From: Cocleimonas flava
Lineage (GTDB): Bacteria; Pseudomonadota; Gammaproteobacteria; Thiotrichales; Thiotrichaceae
DNA length: 64,000 nucleotides
Reading direction: 5' to 3'
Assembly (NCBI RefSeq): GCF_004339015.1
Contig: NZ_SMFQ01000004.1
Span: 743,901-807,900 of the forward strand
Of the stretch, positions 39,834 to 50,416 are shown piece after piece. Position 1 is the first letter of the stretch. Each line of letters begins with the position of its first letter. Made by a program: the position numbers and the translations under genes. Below the pieces are notes generated by a model. It was not told where the DNA came from. It did no database searches and saw nothing but the letters and a program-made list of their open reading frames with translations.

Positions 39834-40688
39834 ATGAAGCGCGTATCAATATCGACGCTCATTGTGTTTGCATTAATCACTGTTGATGCGTCCATCACAA
39901 TGGCTTATGCAAAAACGACAGATAAAAAAATTACAATATTTAAAGTAAACAAAGTCTCACCAAATAACACACTTAAACTTCGTGCGTGGCCGAGCACTAA
40001 ATCTCGAATCAAACAAAGACTACCTTACAACGCCATAGACCTGACTGAAACAGGCAAGCAACGTGTTGTAAACGGCACTAAGTGGGTGGAAGTTAACTGG
40101 AGAAAAGATAAAGGCTGGGTCAATTCTAATTACCTCGTAAAAACGGGGGTGTTGTTAAGACCTAATCCAGCAAACAGTAATGTTGCTGCCGCTTCTAGAA
40201 ATAATAAATCCATCAACGCACCACAACGCACTGCAAAAGTATTAGCTGCTCCTGTTGAATCACTCAATGATAGACCAGCAGAATATGGTGGAGATCGTTA
40301 TGATCAACCTGTCGAAGGCGCAGCTACTGAAATGAAGACGGCTTTCGACATAAACGAATCAAACCAGCCTAATGCGAAAATGCTGCTTTGTAATGGTAAA
40401 AGCCCTAAGTTGTGGAACATTAAAATGAATGTTGCTAATCGCAATATGAATATCAAATTCGGCAAAAACAAAGCCTTTAATGTACCCATTAACTATCACG
40501 CCTGGGCAACACCTAATCAGGTGCGTATGAATATTGGAGGCAACCAGGGACGTAACAATGTAGAAGTTAACCTGGAAAAAACCAATGCTTGTTACAACGG
40601 TTTATCAAAAACCCGATTCACCTACGAAGTAAATGCTACGGTAAATCGTGAGTTCTATACGGGATGTTGTGAGGTTGTTGGACAGTAG
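39834..40688 (+). CDS. Secreted SH3b-domain protein
   Basis: A 284-residue exported protein: signal peptide to about residue 26 (ending AYA), a bacterial SH3 domain at about 30-105 (LKLRAWPSTKSRI, GTKWVEVNW, GWVNSNYLV), a polar linker and a C-terminal domain (about 170-284) with four cysteines (LLCNGKSP, NACYNGLS, YTGCCEVV). The start at 39834 has AAGGGGA eight bases upstream; a GTG at 39807 would add nine residues. Wall or ligand binding is likely from the SH3 part. The C-terminal domain is not recognised. Confidence 0.75.
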   Translation: MKRVSISTLIVFALITVDASITMAYAKTTDKKITIFKVNKVSPNNTLKLRAWPSTKSRIKQRLPYNAIDLTETGKQRVVNGTKWVEVNWRKDKGWVNSNYLVKTGVLLRPNPANSNVAAASRNNKSINAPQRTAKVLAAPVESLNDRPAEYGGDRYDQPVEGAATEMKTAFDINESNQPNAKMLLCNGKSPKLWNIKMNVANRNMNIKFGKNKAFNVPINYHAWATPNQVRMNIGGNQGRNNVEVNLEKTNACYNGLSKTRFTYEVNATVNREFYTGCCEVVGQ

Positions 40689-40737
40689 TTAATAACTCTA
40701 CAGATCTAAATTCTCTGGATATACTTTAAAAACAATT

Positions 40738-40780
40738 CAGACAATAAAAAACCCGCTTAAAGCGGGTTTTTTATTGTCTG
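40738..40780. terminator. Bidirectional intrinsic terminator between the SH3 gene and ssb
   Basis: A perfect 21-bp inverted repeat around one central base: AAAAAACCCGCTT on the left, AAGCGGGTTTTTT on the right, extended outward by CAGACAAT/ATTGTCTG. GC stem plus T run on both strands serves both converging genes. Confidence 0.93.
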
Positions 40781-40837
40781 TTTATATGTACTGGAGAAAT
40801 GCTATTCAATCTCTACAATCACACCATGAGGTGTTCC

Positions 40838-41344
40838 CTAGAACGGAATATCATCATCAAAGTTATCAAAATTCTGTGGTGGTGGGGGCGTATTATCACG
40901 TGAAGGGGCTTTTTGTGGCGCTCTTTGTGCACCTCTTTCTCCACCGCCGCTACCTTGCTGAGGACGAGACTCTCTTTGTGGAGCTTGATTAAACTCACTG
41001 CTTCCACCTGTTCTGCCACCTAGCATTTGCATTTCACGTGCAACGATCTCAGTCGTGTACTTATCAACACCGTTTTGATCTTGCCATTTACGTGTTCTTA
41101 AGTTACCTTCGATATAAACCTGAGAACCTTTGCGTAAATATTCGCCAACAATTTCCGCAAGACGATTGAAGAATACCACTCGGTGCCACTCTGTATTTTC
41201 TTTCTTCTCGCCACTCGCTTTATCTTTCCACGAATCTGTCGTTGCAATACTTATATTGGTTACTGCACCGCCACTAGGCATGTATTTTACTTCTGGGTCT
41301 TGACCCAAATTTCCGACAAGAATGACTTTATTAATGCTGGCCAT
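40838..41344 (-). CDS. ssb: Single-stranded DNA-binding protein
   Basis: The OB-fold domain (about 1-110) begins [19 protein letters not shown] and includes [14 protein letters not shown] and [12 protein letters not shown] Gly/Gln/Pro-rich linker follows, and the protein ends with the acidic tip DDDIPF that docks RecQ, Exo I and other partners. Length 168 residues. In many gammaproteobacteria ssb neighbours uvrA; here about 9 kb (tpx and a giant secreted protein) lies between them. Confidence 0.97.
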   Translation of the reverse strand: MASINKVILVGNLGQDPEVKYMPSGGAVTNISIATTDSWKDKASGEKKENTEWHRVVFFNRLAEIVGEYLRKGSQVYIEGNLRTRKWQDQNGVDKYTTEIVAREMQMLGGRTGGSSEFNQAPQRESRPQQGSGGGERGAQRAPQKAPSRDNTPPPPQNFDNFDDDIPF

Positions 41345-41500
41345 ATTATTACTTTCCTTTTCTAATTAATTTCTAAGAATCCAAAATCTGGATAGTTCTT
41401 GGTACATCTCAAACTTCGCATAAAGTATCTTAATATTCACTTTTTAGCTATTTTATTCTTAATACTTTAATGATTTTTTGAAGCAAGGGAATGTTAAATA

Positions 41501-41528
41501 CACCCCCCTACTTTGGGGCAGTTTTTTT
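41501..41528 (+). repeat. Dispersed element copy R11
   Basis: CACCCCCCTACTT, TGGGGCAG, seven T. Between two leftward genes and antisense to both; it ends 34 bases from the tpx stop codon. Confidence 0.88.
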
Positions 41529-41562
41529 AAAATATTTAAAAAAATAAGGCCCTTAAAAAAAT

Positions 41563-42060
41563 TTAAAGTGCAGCTAAAGCTTTGTCATAGTCAGGCTCGT
41601 CACCGATTTCAGGAACCATTTCGTTATAGACAACATTATTGTTCTCATCCATAACAACAATCGCTCTGCTAGTAATCCCTGCAAGTGGACCATCAACAAT
41701 TTTAACGCCGTAATCTTCAGAGAAAGCTTGTGAACGCATGATAGATAATGGCTTGATCACGTTTAAGCTTTCAGCCTCACAAAAACGACCTTGAGCAAAT
41801 GGCAAATCTGCAGAAACGGTTAAGAAAACAGTATCATCGTGTTGTGCGGCAGACTCGTTAAATTTCTTGGTAGACAGCGCACACGTTGGCGTATCAAGAC
41901 TCGGAACGATATTCAGTAATTTCTTCTTGCCGGCAAAATCAGCCAATGACACATCAGAAAGATCACCTGCTGTTAAAACGAAATCAGGTGCCTGACTTCC
42001 AACAGATGGTAGCTCTCCATTAGTGTGAATGGCATTTCCATGTAATGTAATAGCGGTCAT
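41563..42060 (-). CDS. tpx: Thiol peroxidase (atypical 2-Cys peroxiredoxin)
   Basis: It reduces hydrogen and alkyl peroxides with electrons from thioredoxin in the E. coli system. The 165-residue protein has peroxidatic C60 in SLDTPTCALST and resolving C94 in GRFCEAES, both as in E. coli Tpx. Length and start agree with the family. It is flanked on both sides by same-orientation copies R11 and R12. No OxyR-like site was recognised. Confidence 0.96.
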   Translation of the reverse strand: MTAITLHGNAIHTNGELPSVGSQAPDFVLTAGDLSDVSLADFAGKKKLLNIVPSLDTPTCALSTKKFNESAAQHDDTVFLTVSADLPFAQGRFCEAESLNVIKPLSIMRSQAFSEDYGVKIVDGPLAGITSRAIVVMDENNNVVYNEMVPEIGDEPDYDKALAAL

Positions 42061-42179
42061 TTTAAAACTCCTTTATTAAGTGATTATGTTTGGATATATG
42101 ATTTGTTGTTAATCGCTAACTAAACGTAGTCCTAATTATGCGAATAGGCAAATTAAGCACATAAATAAAAGTGTAATGT

Positions 42180-42206
42180 CACCCCCCTACTTTGAAGCAC
42201 TTTTTT
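42180..42206 (+). repeat. Dispersed element copy R12
   Basis: CACCCCCCTACTT, TGAAGCAC, six T. It is 119 bases upstream of tpx and 221 bases from the stop of the giant gene, antisense to both. Confidence 0.87.
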
Positions 42207-42367
42207 AGATGCATCATAGTATGGGCTTATTCCTGATTATCCGTAAATGACCCTTGATCCTAACCAAGTCTTCTAGTCTTCGCATGATAATGATTTCACC
42301 AACTTCCCCTCACCTTTGAGTCTAGGCTAAAGCCATATAAGACAGTGGTTTACTTAATATTGCGAAC

Positions 42368-42400
42368 AAAAAAAAAGGCGAACTTCAGTTCGCCTTTTTC
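42368..42400. terminator. Bidirectional intrinsic terminator after the giant gene
   Basis: AGGCGAACT and AGTTCGCCT pair over a two-base loop (TC), flanked by a run of A on the left and T on the right. It is 28 bases after the stop codon of the leftward 2492-codon gene, so this gene has its own conventional terminator distinct from R12. Confidence 0.92.
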
Positions 42401-42427
42401 ATTTTTCGTTAAACGTATTAGTTAAGC

Positions 42428-45400
42428 TTAGTAACGCCTTCTCCTCGCTAATGCTTCGCGTTGAGAGATCAAACCAAGCATCATCACCAAGAAGATCATT
42501 GCCCACTCACTGAGTGTCGGAATGTTCGCAGGGTTCACCACTCTCTCAACAAAGTCATTCGACACTGCCGTTTCTCCGCCATTAACATTGATAGCGCTAA
42601 TCAGATCATCCGGCTGACCTTCGCCTGTGGTTGATTGATAACCAACCGGTTGAGATTGAGCGACTTGATAATCACCCGGTATGATATTGGCAAAACTGTA
42701 ATTACCAAGCTCGTCCGTCAGTGCGGTAATTGGATTACCTTCACTGTCCATTACCGGATTACCTTCATTGTCTAATAATCTCATCAGTACGCCAGACATT
42801 GGCTCATCACCGATATTGTCACCGTCGGTATCTATAGAGACATTACCTGTGATGACACCTAAATCAGCATAAGCAAAGTCCTGATCGATATTATCTTCAC
42901 CTTCGCCCAGCTCGATGGTTGAGATTGAGTTTAGGTCACCATCAGGATCAACCGTATTGGTTAAACCAGTTGGTAAGGTATCGGTATTGACACTCACTTC
43001 ATACTCACCTGCAGGCAACTCAGTAAAGACATAACTACCATCAGCTAAGGTGACTGTTTCTATCGCTACGCCAGGACCATTACCTAAGTCGATATCAGCA
43101 GGAGGAAGCAACGTAACAGTGATTCCTGGCAGACCTTCATCAGTATCGGCTATACCGTCATAGTTGATATCCTGCCAAATGGTGTCTCCGATTGAACCCA
43201 GGTTTACATAAGCAAAGTCTTGATCGAGGTTACTTTCTTCACCGTTAAGGGTGACTGCAGAGATGGAGTCACTGCCACCGTCTGGATCTACACTGATGTT
43301 GCCTTGTAGGTCAGCAGGTAGTGTGGTTTCATCAACCGTAACAACATAGTCACCTGCGGGCAGTTCTTCAAACAGGTAGTTACCATTTTCATCTGTCTCT
43401 GTTGTCAGAGTGCTGTCATCAGGCAGTGTTAAGGTAACCGTTATGCCTTCTAACGCTTCTTCCGGGTCTACGACACCATTGTTGTTCTTATCGTGCCAGA
43501 TGGTGTCACCGATTGAGCTTGGGATGTAATAAGCAAAGTCTTGAGCCGTATTGTCTTCACCTGAACCTAAAGAAACAGTCGATTTAGCGTCGTTGTCTTC
43601 ATCAGGGTCAATGATGTTATTACCTTGAAGTGCATCAGGCAGGGTTGAATCAACCACTTCTACCGTATAGTCCCCTTCTGGTAAATCGCTGAACAGGTAT
43701 TTACCATCAACATCTGTTACCGCTGTGATCTTGCTACCGTCTGGCTGAGTCAATTCTACGGTTACATCTGCCAAGGCTTCACCAGGATCGACTATGCCGT
43801 CATCATTGATGTCATGCCAGATGGTATCTCCGATTGAACCAGGCGCATAGTAACCAAAGTCTTGGTCCAGATTATTTTCACCTTCACCCAGTACCAGTGT
43901 TGATGTCGAGTCGCTTTCAGAACCTGGCTCTACGGTGTTGTTACCTTGTAAAGCGGCTGGTAGTGTCGATTCGATGACTTCTACCGTGTATGCTCCACCA
44001 ATAAGGTCTTCGAATAGATAGTTACCATTACTGTCAGTTTCCAGCGTCACTTTGGTGCCGTCTGGTTTGGTTAGTTCAACGGTTACGCCTGATAAGCCTT
44101 CTCCAGCATCTATGATGCCATCGTTGTTTTTATCATAGAATACGGTATCACCGATTGAAGCGGGTTTGAAAATACCGGCATCAAGGGTGTCGTTGTTTTC
44201 ACCTGCGGTGAGTGTTACTGCCGCTGTCTTGCCATCTGTGCCCGCATCACTATCAACGCCATCATCTGTTTCGATGTTGGCCTTGGTGAAGCCGTAATCT
44301 TCTGGCAGGTCACTAAATGCGACTGAATAGCTTCCCGGTATTAAACCACCGAATAAGTAGCTACCATCTGAACCTGTCACGACGGTGATTTCCTGACCTG
44401 AAGTATCCAGTATCGGGTTACCTGAGCCATCTAATAAGGTGACTGTTACGCCAGCAATACCCGGTTCACCAGCATCTTGAATACCGTCGTTATTGAGATC
44501 ATTCCAGACTTTATTCCCTAAAGAGGCTGGCTGGTATATACCCGCATCGAGTGTGTCGTTATTATCTCCGGGTTCGAGTATTACGGGCGCTGTTTTACCG
44601 TTAGCACCAACATCACTGTCCAGAGCATCGTCACCGATATCATTGAGTGTTAAGCCAAACCCTGCCGGGAAGTTGCTGAACCCTACTGAGTAGGTTCCAG
44701 GCGCTAAACCTGTAAATAAATAGCTGCCGTCTAGTGCGGTAGTGGTGGTGATTGGATTGTTTGCATCATCCAGTATGGGATCACCTGCACCGTCGAGTAA
44801 GGTTACTAACACATTCGCTACACCCGCTTCGCCGGCATCTTGTACGCCGTCTCTGTCGAGATCATTCCAGACTCTGTTGCCAAGCGATGCAGGTAGATAG
44901 AGACCCGCATCAAGTGTGTCGTTATTATCTCCGGGTTCGAGTGTTACAGCAGCTGTTTTGCCGTCTGTTCCGGCATCACTATCCAAACCAATATCGGCAC
45001 CCGCATTAACTGTGGTCTGCTCAAAATCGGTGGGGTAGTCACTAAATTGAACGGCATAGTCACCTGGTGCTAAACCGGTAAAGCTATATGCCCCGTTTTC
45101 ATCGGTTGTTGTCGTGATTGGGTCATTATTCTCATCGAGAATTGGATCACCCGAACCATCGAGTAATGTTACCGTAACGTTCTCTATACCCTCCTCTGTT
45201 GGGTCTTGAATTCCATCGTTATTGAGATCGTTCCAAACATAGTTACCTAAGGTAGCGGGTAAGAAGATACCTGCATCTAGCGTATCGTTTGTTTCTCCTG
45301 CCGCTAAGGTGACTGAGGTTGTTTTACCATCTGTACCCACATTACTGTCGACAGCATCATCTGAACCAACCCCAGACTTTGTGGTTTCAAAACCTGCAGG

Positions 45401-48400
45401 GAGATTAGAGAACGCAACGGAATAGTCACCGGCAACCAAGCCAGTAAACTCATAGTTACCAAATTCATCGGTGGTGGTTGTGATCGGATTATTAGAAGCA
45501 TCCAGTATCGGATTACCAGAACCATCTAATAAGGTCACTGTGACGCCTTCAACATCGGCTTCACCCGAATCTTGAATACCGTCGTTATTTTCATCGTTCC
45601 ACAGTCTGCCACTCAATGTTGCAGGTAGATATAAACCCAGGTCTAAAGTGTTATTGGTTTCACCGGCTACCAAAGTTACAGGTGATGTCGCTTGATCGGC
45701 AGCACTGGCATCACTGTCTGTTGTATCATCACCGACATTGGCCAGTGTCGGTATGAAATCTTCGGGGAATGTACTAAAGCTGACAGAGTATGTTCCTGGT
45801 TCTAAATCTGTAAATGAATAACTACCATCAGAGGCTGTCATTGTGGTTATTGGTGCAGAATTCGGATCTGCTGGGTCACTCAATACCGGATCACCGCTGG
45901 TATCTAACAAGGTGACTGTCACATCAGCAATACCGATTTCTCCACTATCCTGAATACCGTCGTGATTCACATCATCCCACACATAATTACCTAGCGCAGA
46001 TAGTTGCCTGTAACCAAAGCTCTGATCCATATCACTGGACACATTGGTTAATTCACCTGTAATTGGATCTACTTCAGCACCTAGAGTAACGTCTGAAATA
46101 CTGTCCGTACCTGTGCCATTGGTGTCGTAGGTCTGAGAAGCATTGGGAGGAAAATCAGGATCGTTCGTATCCACCTGCACCTGATAATCGCCAGCGGGTA
46201 GATTATCAAACGAGTAAGAACCATCAGTACCTGTGACAACGGTATAAGGAATTGCATCAGGTGTTCCTGCTGGAACAACTAAGCCCGTTACTGGGTCGAT
46301 CAAGATTGGATCGCCATTACCATCTAATAAATTAACGGTTACATTCGGGATAATGTCTTCAATGCCTTCTTGCGTCTGACTTCCATCCTGATCTATCCAC
46401 AACACACTGCCGATTGAACCTGAAACAACAGTGACACTAACATCATTAGAGATCACGTTTAATGAGATTTCTGGAATACGTCCACCAAAAGTATTGGTGT
46501 AAATATCACCGGTAGATGCATCCGTTACATTCCCTTCTGCATCTAAGCTTGGTGTTCCACCCTTGTTACCGCTAGGTGTGATTTCAATCGTTACTGTTTG
46601 GCCTCCATCTGTGGCCGCTAAGGTAGGCACCGTAAATTTTATTGCAGTAATATCTGCATTAGATAGAGCACCACAACTTAAAGGGCTTAAAGCGCTACAC
46701 TGAACCCACCCTGTCGAATTTGTACCAACACTACCACCACCTGGCAAACTACCATTATTATCAAAGTAACGGTTACACACACCACCATCTACATCAGGGT
46801 TATAACCATTCGGTAAATTACTCGCATGACAAGGGTCTTCTTCAATATTTGAGGGCGCTGTTACCGTGGCATAAAAGGTTTCTCCGTTACTTCCTGATAC
46901 TGAAGTTACCTCATAAGTGCCATTAAATAGTGATTCGGGATCACGTGTACTGCTTATTCCACCTGTAGTTGTAGCCGCATCACCGTTATACGGTAAAATA
47001 TCAATGAATTCAGCACCCGAATAATCCTCACCACCAAGGTTTTTATAGACTAAATTAAAACTAAACGGAGTATTCGTTTGGTAGACAGCTTCATCGACAC
47101 TTTTCAAAACATCTAACCCAAATTCAGGCAGTATGGTTAACTGATATCTCGCTTCTTTAGCATCACCACCAATTACGCCTGAGTTAATATTAGCGATATT
47201 AACAAAAGTACCCGAAACTCTAGCAGGATCAACATAAACCGAATATTTTATTAACGGCAGCTGATCACTATTTCCTCCTGAAGAATTCAGTGAACCAAAC
47301 ACCCAGCTAAGAGGATCTGCACCACCCGCATGTGCCGCACTTGTTACAGATACATCCTCCATACCACCATTAAATCGGGCATCCCATTCCGCACGGGTAT
47401 ACCAGGTTGTTCCACCATCAGAACTAAACATTTCTGAATTAGCGATATAGTCCGTGCCATTGGGCAAGTTATCACCGATTGTTGCAGTGTTTACAGAGGT
47501 GTCATCCCACAAACCAAATACAGCAGGTTCTATAATAAAATCGACAGTATCACCACCGCGTACTACTTTAATTCCACGAGGTTCAGTGTATTTTTCTATG
47601 GAATGAGAAGAAGGGACTAAAGTCATTCTATCAACTGTTCCTGACTGAATAGCAAACGTGGCGTCAGCGGAAGGATCTACAGTATTCGCTCCAACATGTG
47701 TCCAGCCCGTGTAAGTTCCGTCAGCTTCTTGACGGTTGTATGAAGCAAAGTTAGGTAAGCGGTTATTTGTACCGTAGGGACTTTCTGTAATAAGTTTTGC
47801 AGTGATTAAATGATTTACGGTAACTGCAAACTTTTTATGCGTTGAATCCTGTGCAGTAGCAAGGGCAGCATCATAAATTGAGTTTTGTCTAACACGGGTA
47901 ACATTTTCATCTGCACCAGCACCACCTGCTACAGGAGGTACGTCATCAGCATTTCGCCACCAATCAATATTAGTACCTGTGGCAGTATCACCATTTTCAT
48001 CAACTAATGATCCATCTTCGTTTTGTATAACAACAAAACCATCATTGTTAATATCATCATTACAACTAGCAGTTCTCAATTCTTCCAAATAACCGGCCTG
48101 GTTAGTTATGGGGTCAGCGGCGTATGGATGATTACTAAATAGAAAATTTACTAAACTCGAACCATCGGCTAGTGTCGTTCCAACAGCTCCATCCCATGTA
48201 GAAACAACTGGATTCCAAGGTTGGTTTTGATTCCAACCATATAGAGCAGGACTCCCTATTTGATTTGGTGGCGCAACGCCTGCGTATTCAAACACTTGCG
48301 TATCGATTTTATCGCACACTTGGGTTTCCGCCTGATCAATCAAACGATAATCATAGACATTCATTAAGAATGGGCGCGTCTCACCAGCAGCCATGTTCTG

Positions 48401-49906
48401 ATCAGGAAACTTCCTATCAGCAAAAGGAAAAAGATTAGTAAATGCTTTATGAACCACAAAAGAACCGGGTGAAGACGTCGTCAACGGGTATGAAACCTCA
48501 TTTGGAAATGGCTCTTCACCATCATTATAATTGTCAACATGATTGCCCGCTGAATCTTCTGTAGAAACGATACCAGGGTTATTTCCTGTAGGAGCATTAT
48601 CATTAGTCTCATCGAATGAGTCTAAAATCGTACTTGACCCATCCCAAAAACCTACACGATTAGTTGTTGTATTAATACACTCTGGCTGGTTTAACTCATT
48701 ACAGGTTTGATGGTTATCAATATCATTTACTTTATCAAACCAAACATTTAATCGAACCTCGAATAAATTCGCATCATTGTCTGGATCCGATACATCAATA
48801 TTGTCTAGATCAATCTGAATCACTAAATCATTCAAACCATCTGGAACTGATGCACCTGGGCCTATATCATCTATAGCAGCTGAAAGCTGAGTACAGGTAA
48901 CAGAAGCTGCTGCTCCATGGTCTCCTAATAACTCACAGGCAGGAGTCAGTGAATCCCACGTATACAATTGAGCACCGGTTGAAAGAGTTGCCGTATTGTT
49001 ATGCTCATTGTCATCTGTCAAAACATCAATAATTCTATAGCTTGCAATTCCAGGACTTCCTCCTGATGTTGTATCATTATCACCATCAGCGAGAAGTGAC
49101 CCTTTAACATATTCAGCCAAGACTGTGTATTCGATAATAGAGCCCGCTCTACCGGTAGGACCTTTTTTTAGAGGAGCGCTATAAAGCGAAGCACCTGTAT
49201 CAGGATCAACAGCTGTACTTTTAAGCTCTTTTTGCAAATCAACTCGGAAAAAACCGGTAACAACAACGGAAGTAGGACCATCAGACGCAGGAGCAGAATT
49301 TCCATTTTCTACAGAAACTGCCTCGGCAACTACGCCAGCAGTAACGATATCGTCGTTTCGAGTCACATCGCCAGTTAAAGGATCAAGACCTACGGCTCTG
49401 GCAGCAGGGAAAAACACACGTGTTGTCCCCTCGATAGCTGGCCCCATATTACAAAATAACTCAGTATCACTATTACGAATTTCAGAAATACCCTCTGACC
49501 CGACCTCACTAGGATCTGTTTTACAGCCCGTAGGAATGGTGATCCATTTTTGTTTTTCATTTAATGTAACAGTAGCTGTCAAATCTTCGACGTCACTATC
49601 ATTCACTGATACTTCTACACGATAAGTAATAGAATCCTGTAAACGGACGATATTATTATTTTCGTCAGCATCTAAACCTGCATTAACTCCACCATCGACG
49701 CCACCTGGGCCATCACCAGTCCAGCTGACACCTGTATCAAAAGGTTCTGAACCCGTTTTTTCTAACGTTATTGTCGTGTTTACCACTGGTGTAGCAGCAT
49801 GAATAACTGTTGTGGATACTATGAATAAACTCGCCAAAACAAATTTGAAAAAACTATCAAATTTATGGAGCAGTAAACTAAATATCGTAAGTGTATTTAT
49901 AATCAT
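42428..49906 (-). CDS. Giant secreted SdrD_B-repeat protein with IPTL-CTERM sorting tail
   Basis: A 2492-residue surface or exported protein. Signal peptide to about residue 37 (ending VIHA). Residues about 40-1160 are beta-rich, Asp/Asn/Gly/Thr-rich and not assigned, with isopeptide- or DUF11-like stretches. Residues about 1163-2440 contain about eleven SdrD B-type repeats, each opening like LGNYVWNDLNNDGIQD, then GVTVTLLD and GxYxFxxLxxGxYxV; the D-x-N-x-D-G-x-x-D segments should bind calcium. The last 31 residues (IPTLSEWAMIFLVMMLG then RRRR) are an IPTL-CTERM signal, a proposed exosortase-type target. No sorting enzyme is encoded nearby. It probably acts as an adhesin or matrix protein. 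Confidence 0.9.
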   Translation of the reverse strand: MIINTLTIFSLLLHKFDSFFKFVLASLFIVSTTVIHAATPVVNTTITLEKTGSEPFDTGVSWTGDGPGGVDGGVNAGLDADENNNIVRLQDSITYRVEVSVNDSDVEDLTATVTLNEKQKWITIPTGCKTDPSEVGSEGISEIRNSDTELFCNMGPAIEGTTRVFFPAARAVGLDPLTGDVTRNDDIVTAGVVAEAVSVENGNSAPASDGPTSVVVTGFFRVDLQKELKSTAVDPDTGASLYSAPLKKGPTGRAGSIIEYTVLAEYVKGSLLADGDNDTTSGGSPGIASYRIIDVLTDDNEHNNTATLSTGAQLYTWDSLTPACELLGDHGAAASVTCTQLSAAIDDIGPGASVPDGLNDLVIQIDLDNIDVSDPDNDANLFEVRLNVWFDKVNDIDNHQTCNELNQPECINTTTNRVGFWDGSSTILDSFDETNDNAPTGNNPGIVSTEDSAGNHVDNYNDGEEPFPNEVSYPLTTSSPGSFVVHKAFTNLFPFADRKFPDQNMAAGETRPFLMNVYDYRLIDQAETQVCDKIDTQVFEYAGVAPPNQIGSPALYGWNQNQPWNPVVSTWDGAVGTTLADGSSLVNFLFSNHPYAADPITNQAGYLEELRTASCNDDINNDGFVVIQNEDGSLVDENGDTATGTNIDWWRNADDVPPVAGGAGADENVTRVRQNSIYDAALATAQDSTHKKFAVTVNHLITAKLITESPYGTNNRLPNFASYNRQEADGTYTGWTHVGANTVDPSADATFAIQSGTVDRMTLVPSSHSIEKYTEPRGIKVVRGGDTVDFIIEPAVFGLWDDTSVNTATIGDNLPNGTDYIANSEMFSSDGGTTWYTRAEWDARFNGGMEDVSVTSAAHAGGADPLSWVFGSLNSSGGNSDQLPLIKYSVYVDPARVSGTFVNIANINSGVIGGDAKEARYQLTILPEFGLDVLKSVDEAVYQTNTPFSFNLVYKNLGGEDYSGAEFIDILPYNGDAATTTGGISSTRDPESLFNGTYEVTSVSGSNGETFYATVTAPSNIEEDPCHASNLPNGYNPDVDGGVCNRYFDNNGSLPGGGSVGTNSTGWVQCSALSPLSCGALSNADITAIKFTVPTLAATDGGQTVTIEITPSGNKGGTPSLDAEGNVTDASTGDIYTNTFGGRIPEISLNVISNDVSVTVVSGSIGSVLWIDQDGSQTQEGIEDIIPNVTVNLLDGNGDPILIDPVTGLVVPAGTPDAIPYTVVTGTDGSYSFDNLPAGDYQVQVDTNDPDFPPNASQTYDTNGTGTDSISDVTLGAEVDPITGELTNVSSDMDQSFGYRQLSALGNYVWDDVNHDGIQDSGEIGIADVTVTLLDTSGDPVLSDPADPNSAPITTMTASDGSYSFTDLEPGTYSVSFSTFPEDFIPTLANVGDDTTDSDASAADQATSPVTLVAGETNNTLDLGLYLPATLSGRLWNDENNDGIQDSGEADVEGVTVTLLDGSGNPILDASNNPITTTTDEFGNYEFTGLVAGDYSVAFSNLPAGFETTKSGVGSDDAVDSNVGTDGKTTSVTLAAGETNDTLDAGIFLPATLGNYVWNDLNNDGIQDPTEEGIENVTVTLLDGSGDPILDENNDPITTTTDENGAYSFTGLAPGDYAVQFSDYPTDFEQTTVNAGADIGLDSDAGTDGKTAAVTLEPGDNNDTLDAGLYLPASLGNRVWNDLDRDGVQDAGEAGVANVLVTLLDGAGDPILDDANNPITTTTALDGSYLFTGLAPGTYSVGFSNFPAGFGLTLNDIGDDALDSDVGANGKTAPVILEPGDNNDTLDAGIYQPASLGNKVWNDLNNDGIQDAGEPGIAGVTVTLLDGSGNPILDTSGQEITVVTGSDGSYLFGGLIPGSYSVAFSDLPEDYGFTKANIETDDGVDSDAGTDGKTAAVTLTAGENNDTLDAGIFKPASIGDTVFYDKNNDGIIDAGEGLSGVTVELTKPDGTKVTLETDSNGNYLFEDLIGGAYTVEVIESTLPAALQGNNTVEPGSESDSTSTLVLGEGENNLDQDFGYYAPGSIGDTIWHDINDDGIVDPGEALADVTVELTQPDGSKITAVTDVDGKYLFSDLPEGDYTVEVVDSTLPDALQGNNIIDPDEDNDAKSTVSLGSGEDNTAQDFAYYIPSSIGDTIWHDKNNNGVVDPEEALEGITVTLTLPDDSTLTTETDENGNYLFEELPAGDYVVTVDETTLPADLQGNISVDPDGGSDSISAVTLNGEESNLDQDFAYVNLGSIGDTIWQDINYDGIADTDEGLPGITVTLLPPADIDLGNGPGVAIETVTLADGSYVFTELPAGEYEVSVNTDTLPTGLTNTVDPDGDLNSISTIELGEGEDNIDQDFAYADLGVITGNVSIDTDGDNIGDEPMSGVLMRLLDNEGNPVMDSEGNPITALTDELGNYSFANIIPGDYQVAQSQPVGYQSTTGEGQPDDLISAINVNGGETAVSNDFVERVVNPANIPTLSEWAMIFLVMMLGLISQREALARRRRY
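42846..46420 (-). repeat. Tandem DNA repeats encoding SdrD_B-like modules
   Basis: Repeat starts fall near 46410, 45995, 45620, 45255, 44890, 44528, 44162, 43840, 43520, 43200 and 42865 (minus-strand order). Central units are about 363-366 bases long, while the next group toward the C-terminus is about 320 bases, giving two subfamilies (LGNxVWNDLNxDGIQD and IGDTIWHDxNxDGxxD). High identity between neighbours points to expansion by recombination. Confidence 0.85.
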
Positions 49907-50185
49907 TTTTCCCCAGCTCTTTGAGAGAGTGTGTTTAGCTTGAAAGTAAATTCATATTTGGAATCGACATTCCTAAAGAAAACATTGAAATGGAATTAAT
50001 TCAGCTATTGTTAAAATTATGTGATTAATATCAGTAAATCGGCTGCAATATATCAAAGACAACCTTAACGAATTATTAATATGCAAAGCATTTTTTAGAT
50101 TAGTCTAAGTTATTGTTTAATAATTTATTTTAGTTTTTATTAAAAGACTACCATATTAAAAACACACAGAGCTATAGAGCGAGGT

Positions 50186-50211
50186 CGCCCCCCCCCTACT
50201 TTGAGAAGGTT
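50186..50211 (+). repeat. Dispersed element copy R13, degenerate
   Basis: CG then nine C, TACTT, TGAGAAGGTT. The leading A is G, the C tract is expanded and the T run is lost. Probably a decaying copy. Confidence 0.7.
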
Positions 50212-50416
50212 GATTTCAATCTGAAATAGGGTTAATTAGCTTAAAGCGAATGAACCTTAAGTTGTTGCCAAAGAAATGACAGCACTTTTTTTTTGATTTT
50301 TATATGAGTATTGAAACTGTAATGAAAGCAAAACAGCATGTGGTTGATGTACTGGCAGGAATCAAGCTTAGTGAAAGCTGCTTTTAATCTTTAGATTAAA
50401 AAGCAAAAACACTTAT

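Noticed and set aside
44493-46926. Open frames antisense to the giant gene's repeats
   Set aside because: They follow from the regular codon pattern of the tandem repeats and have no protein-like features.
50304-50387. 27-codon frame between R13 and R14
   Set aside because: Too short, no ribosome binding site and no known match. It could be a gene remnant, but nothing visible proves it.
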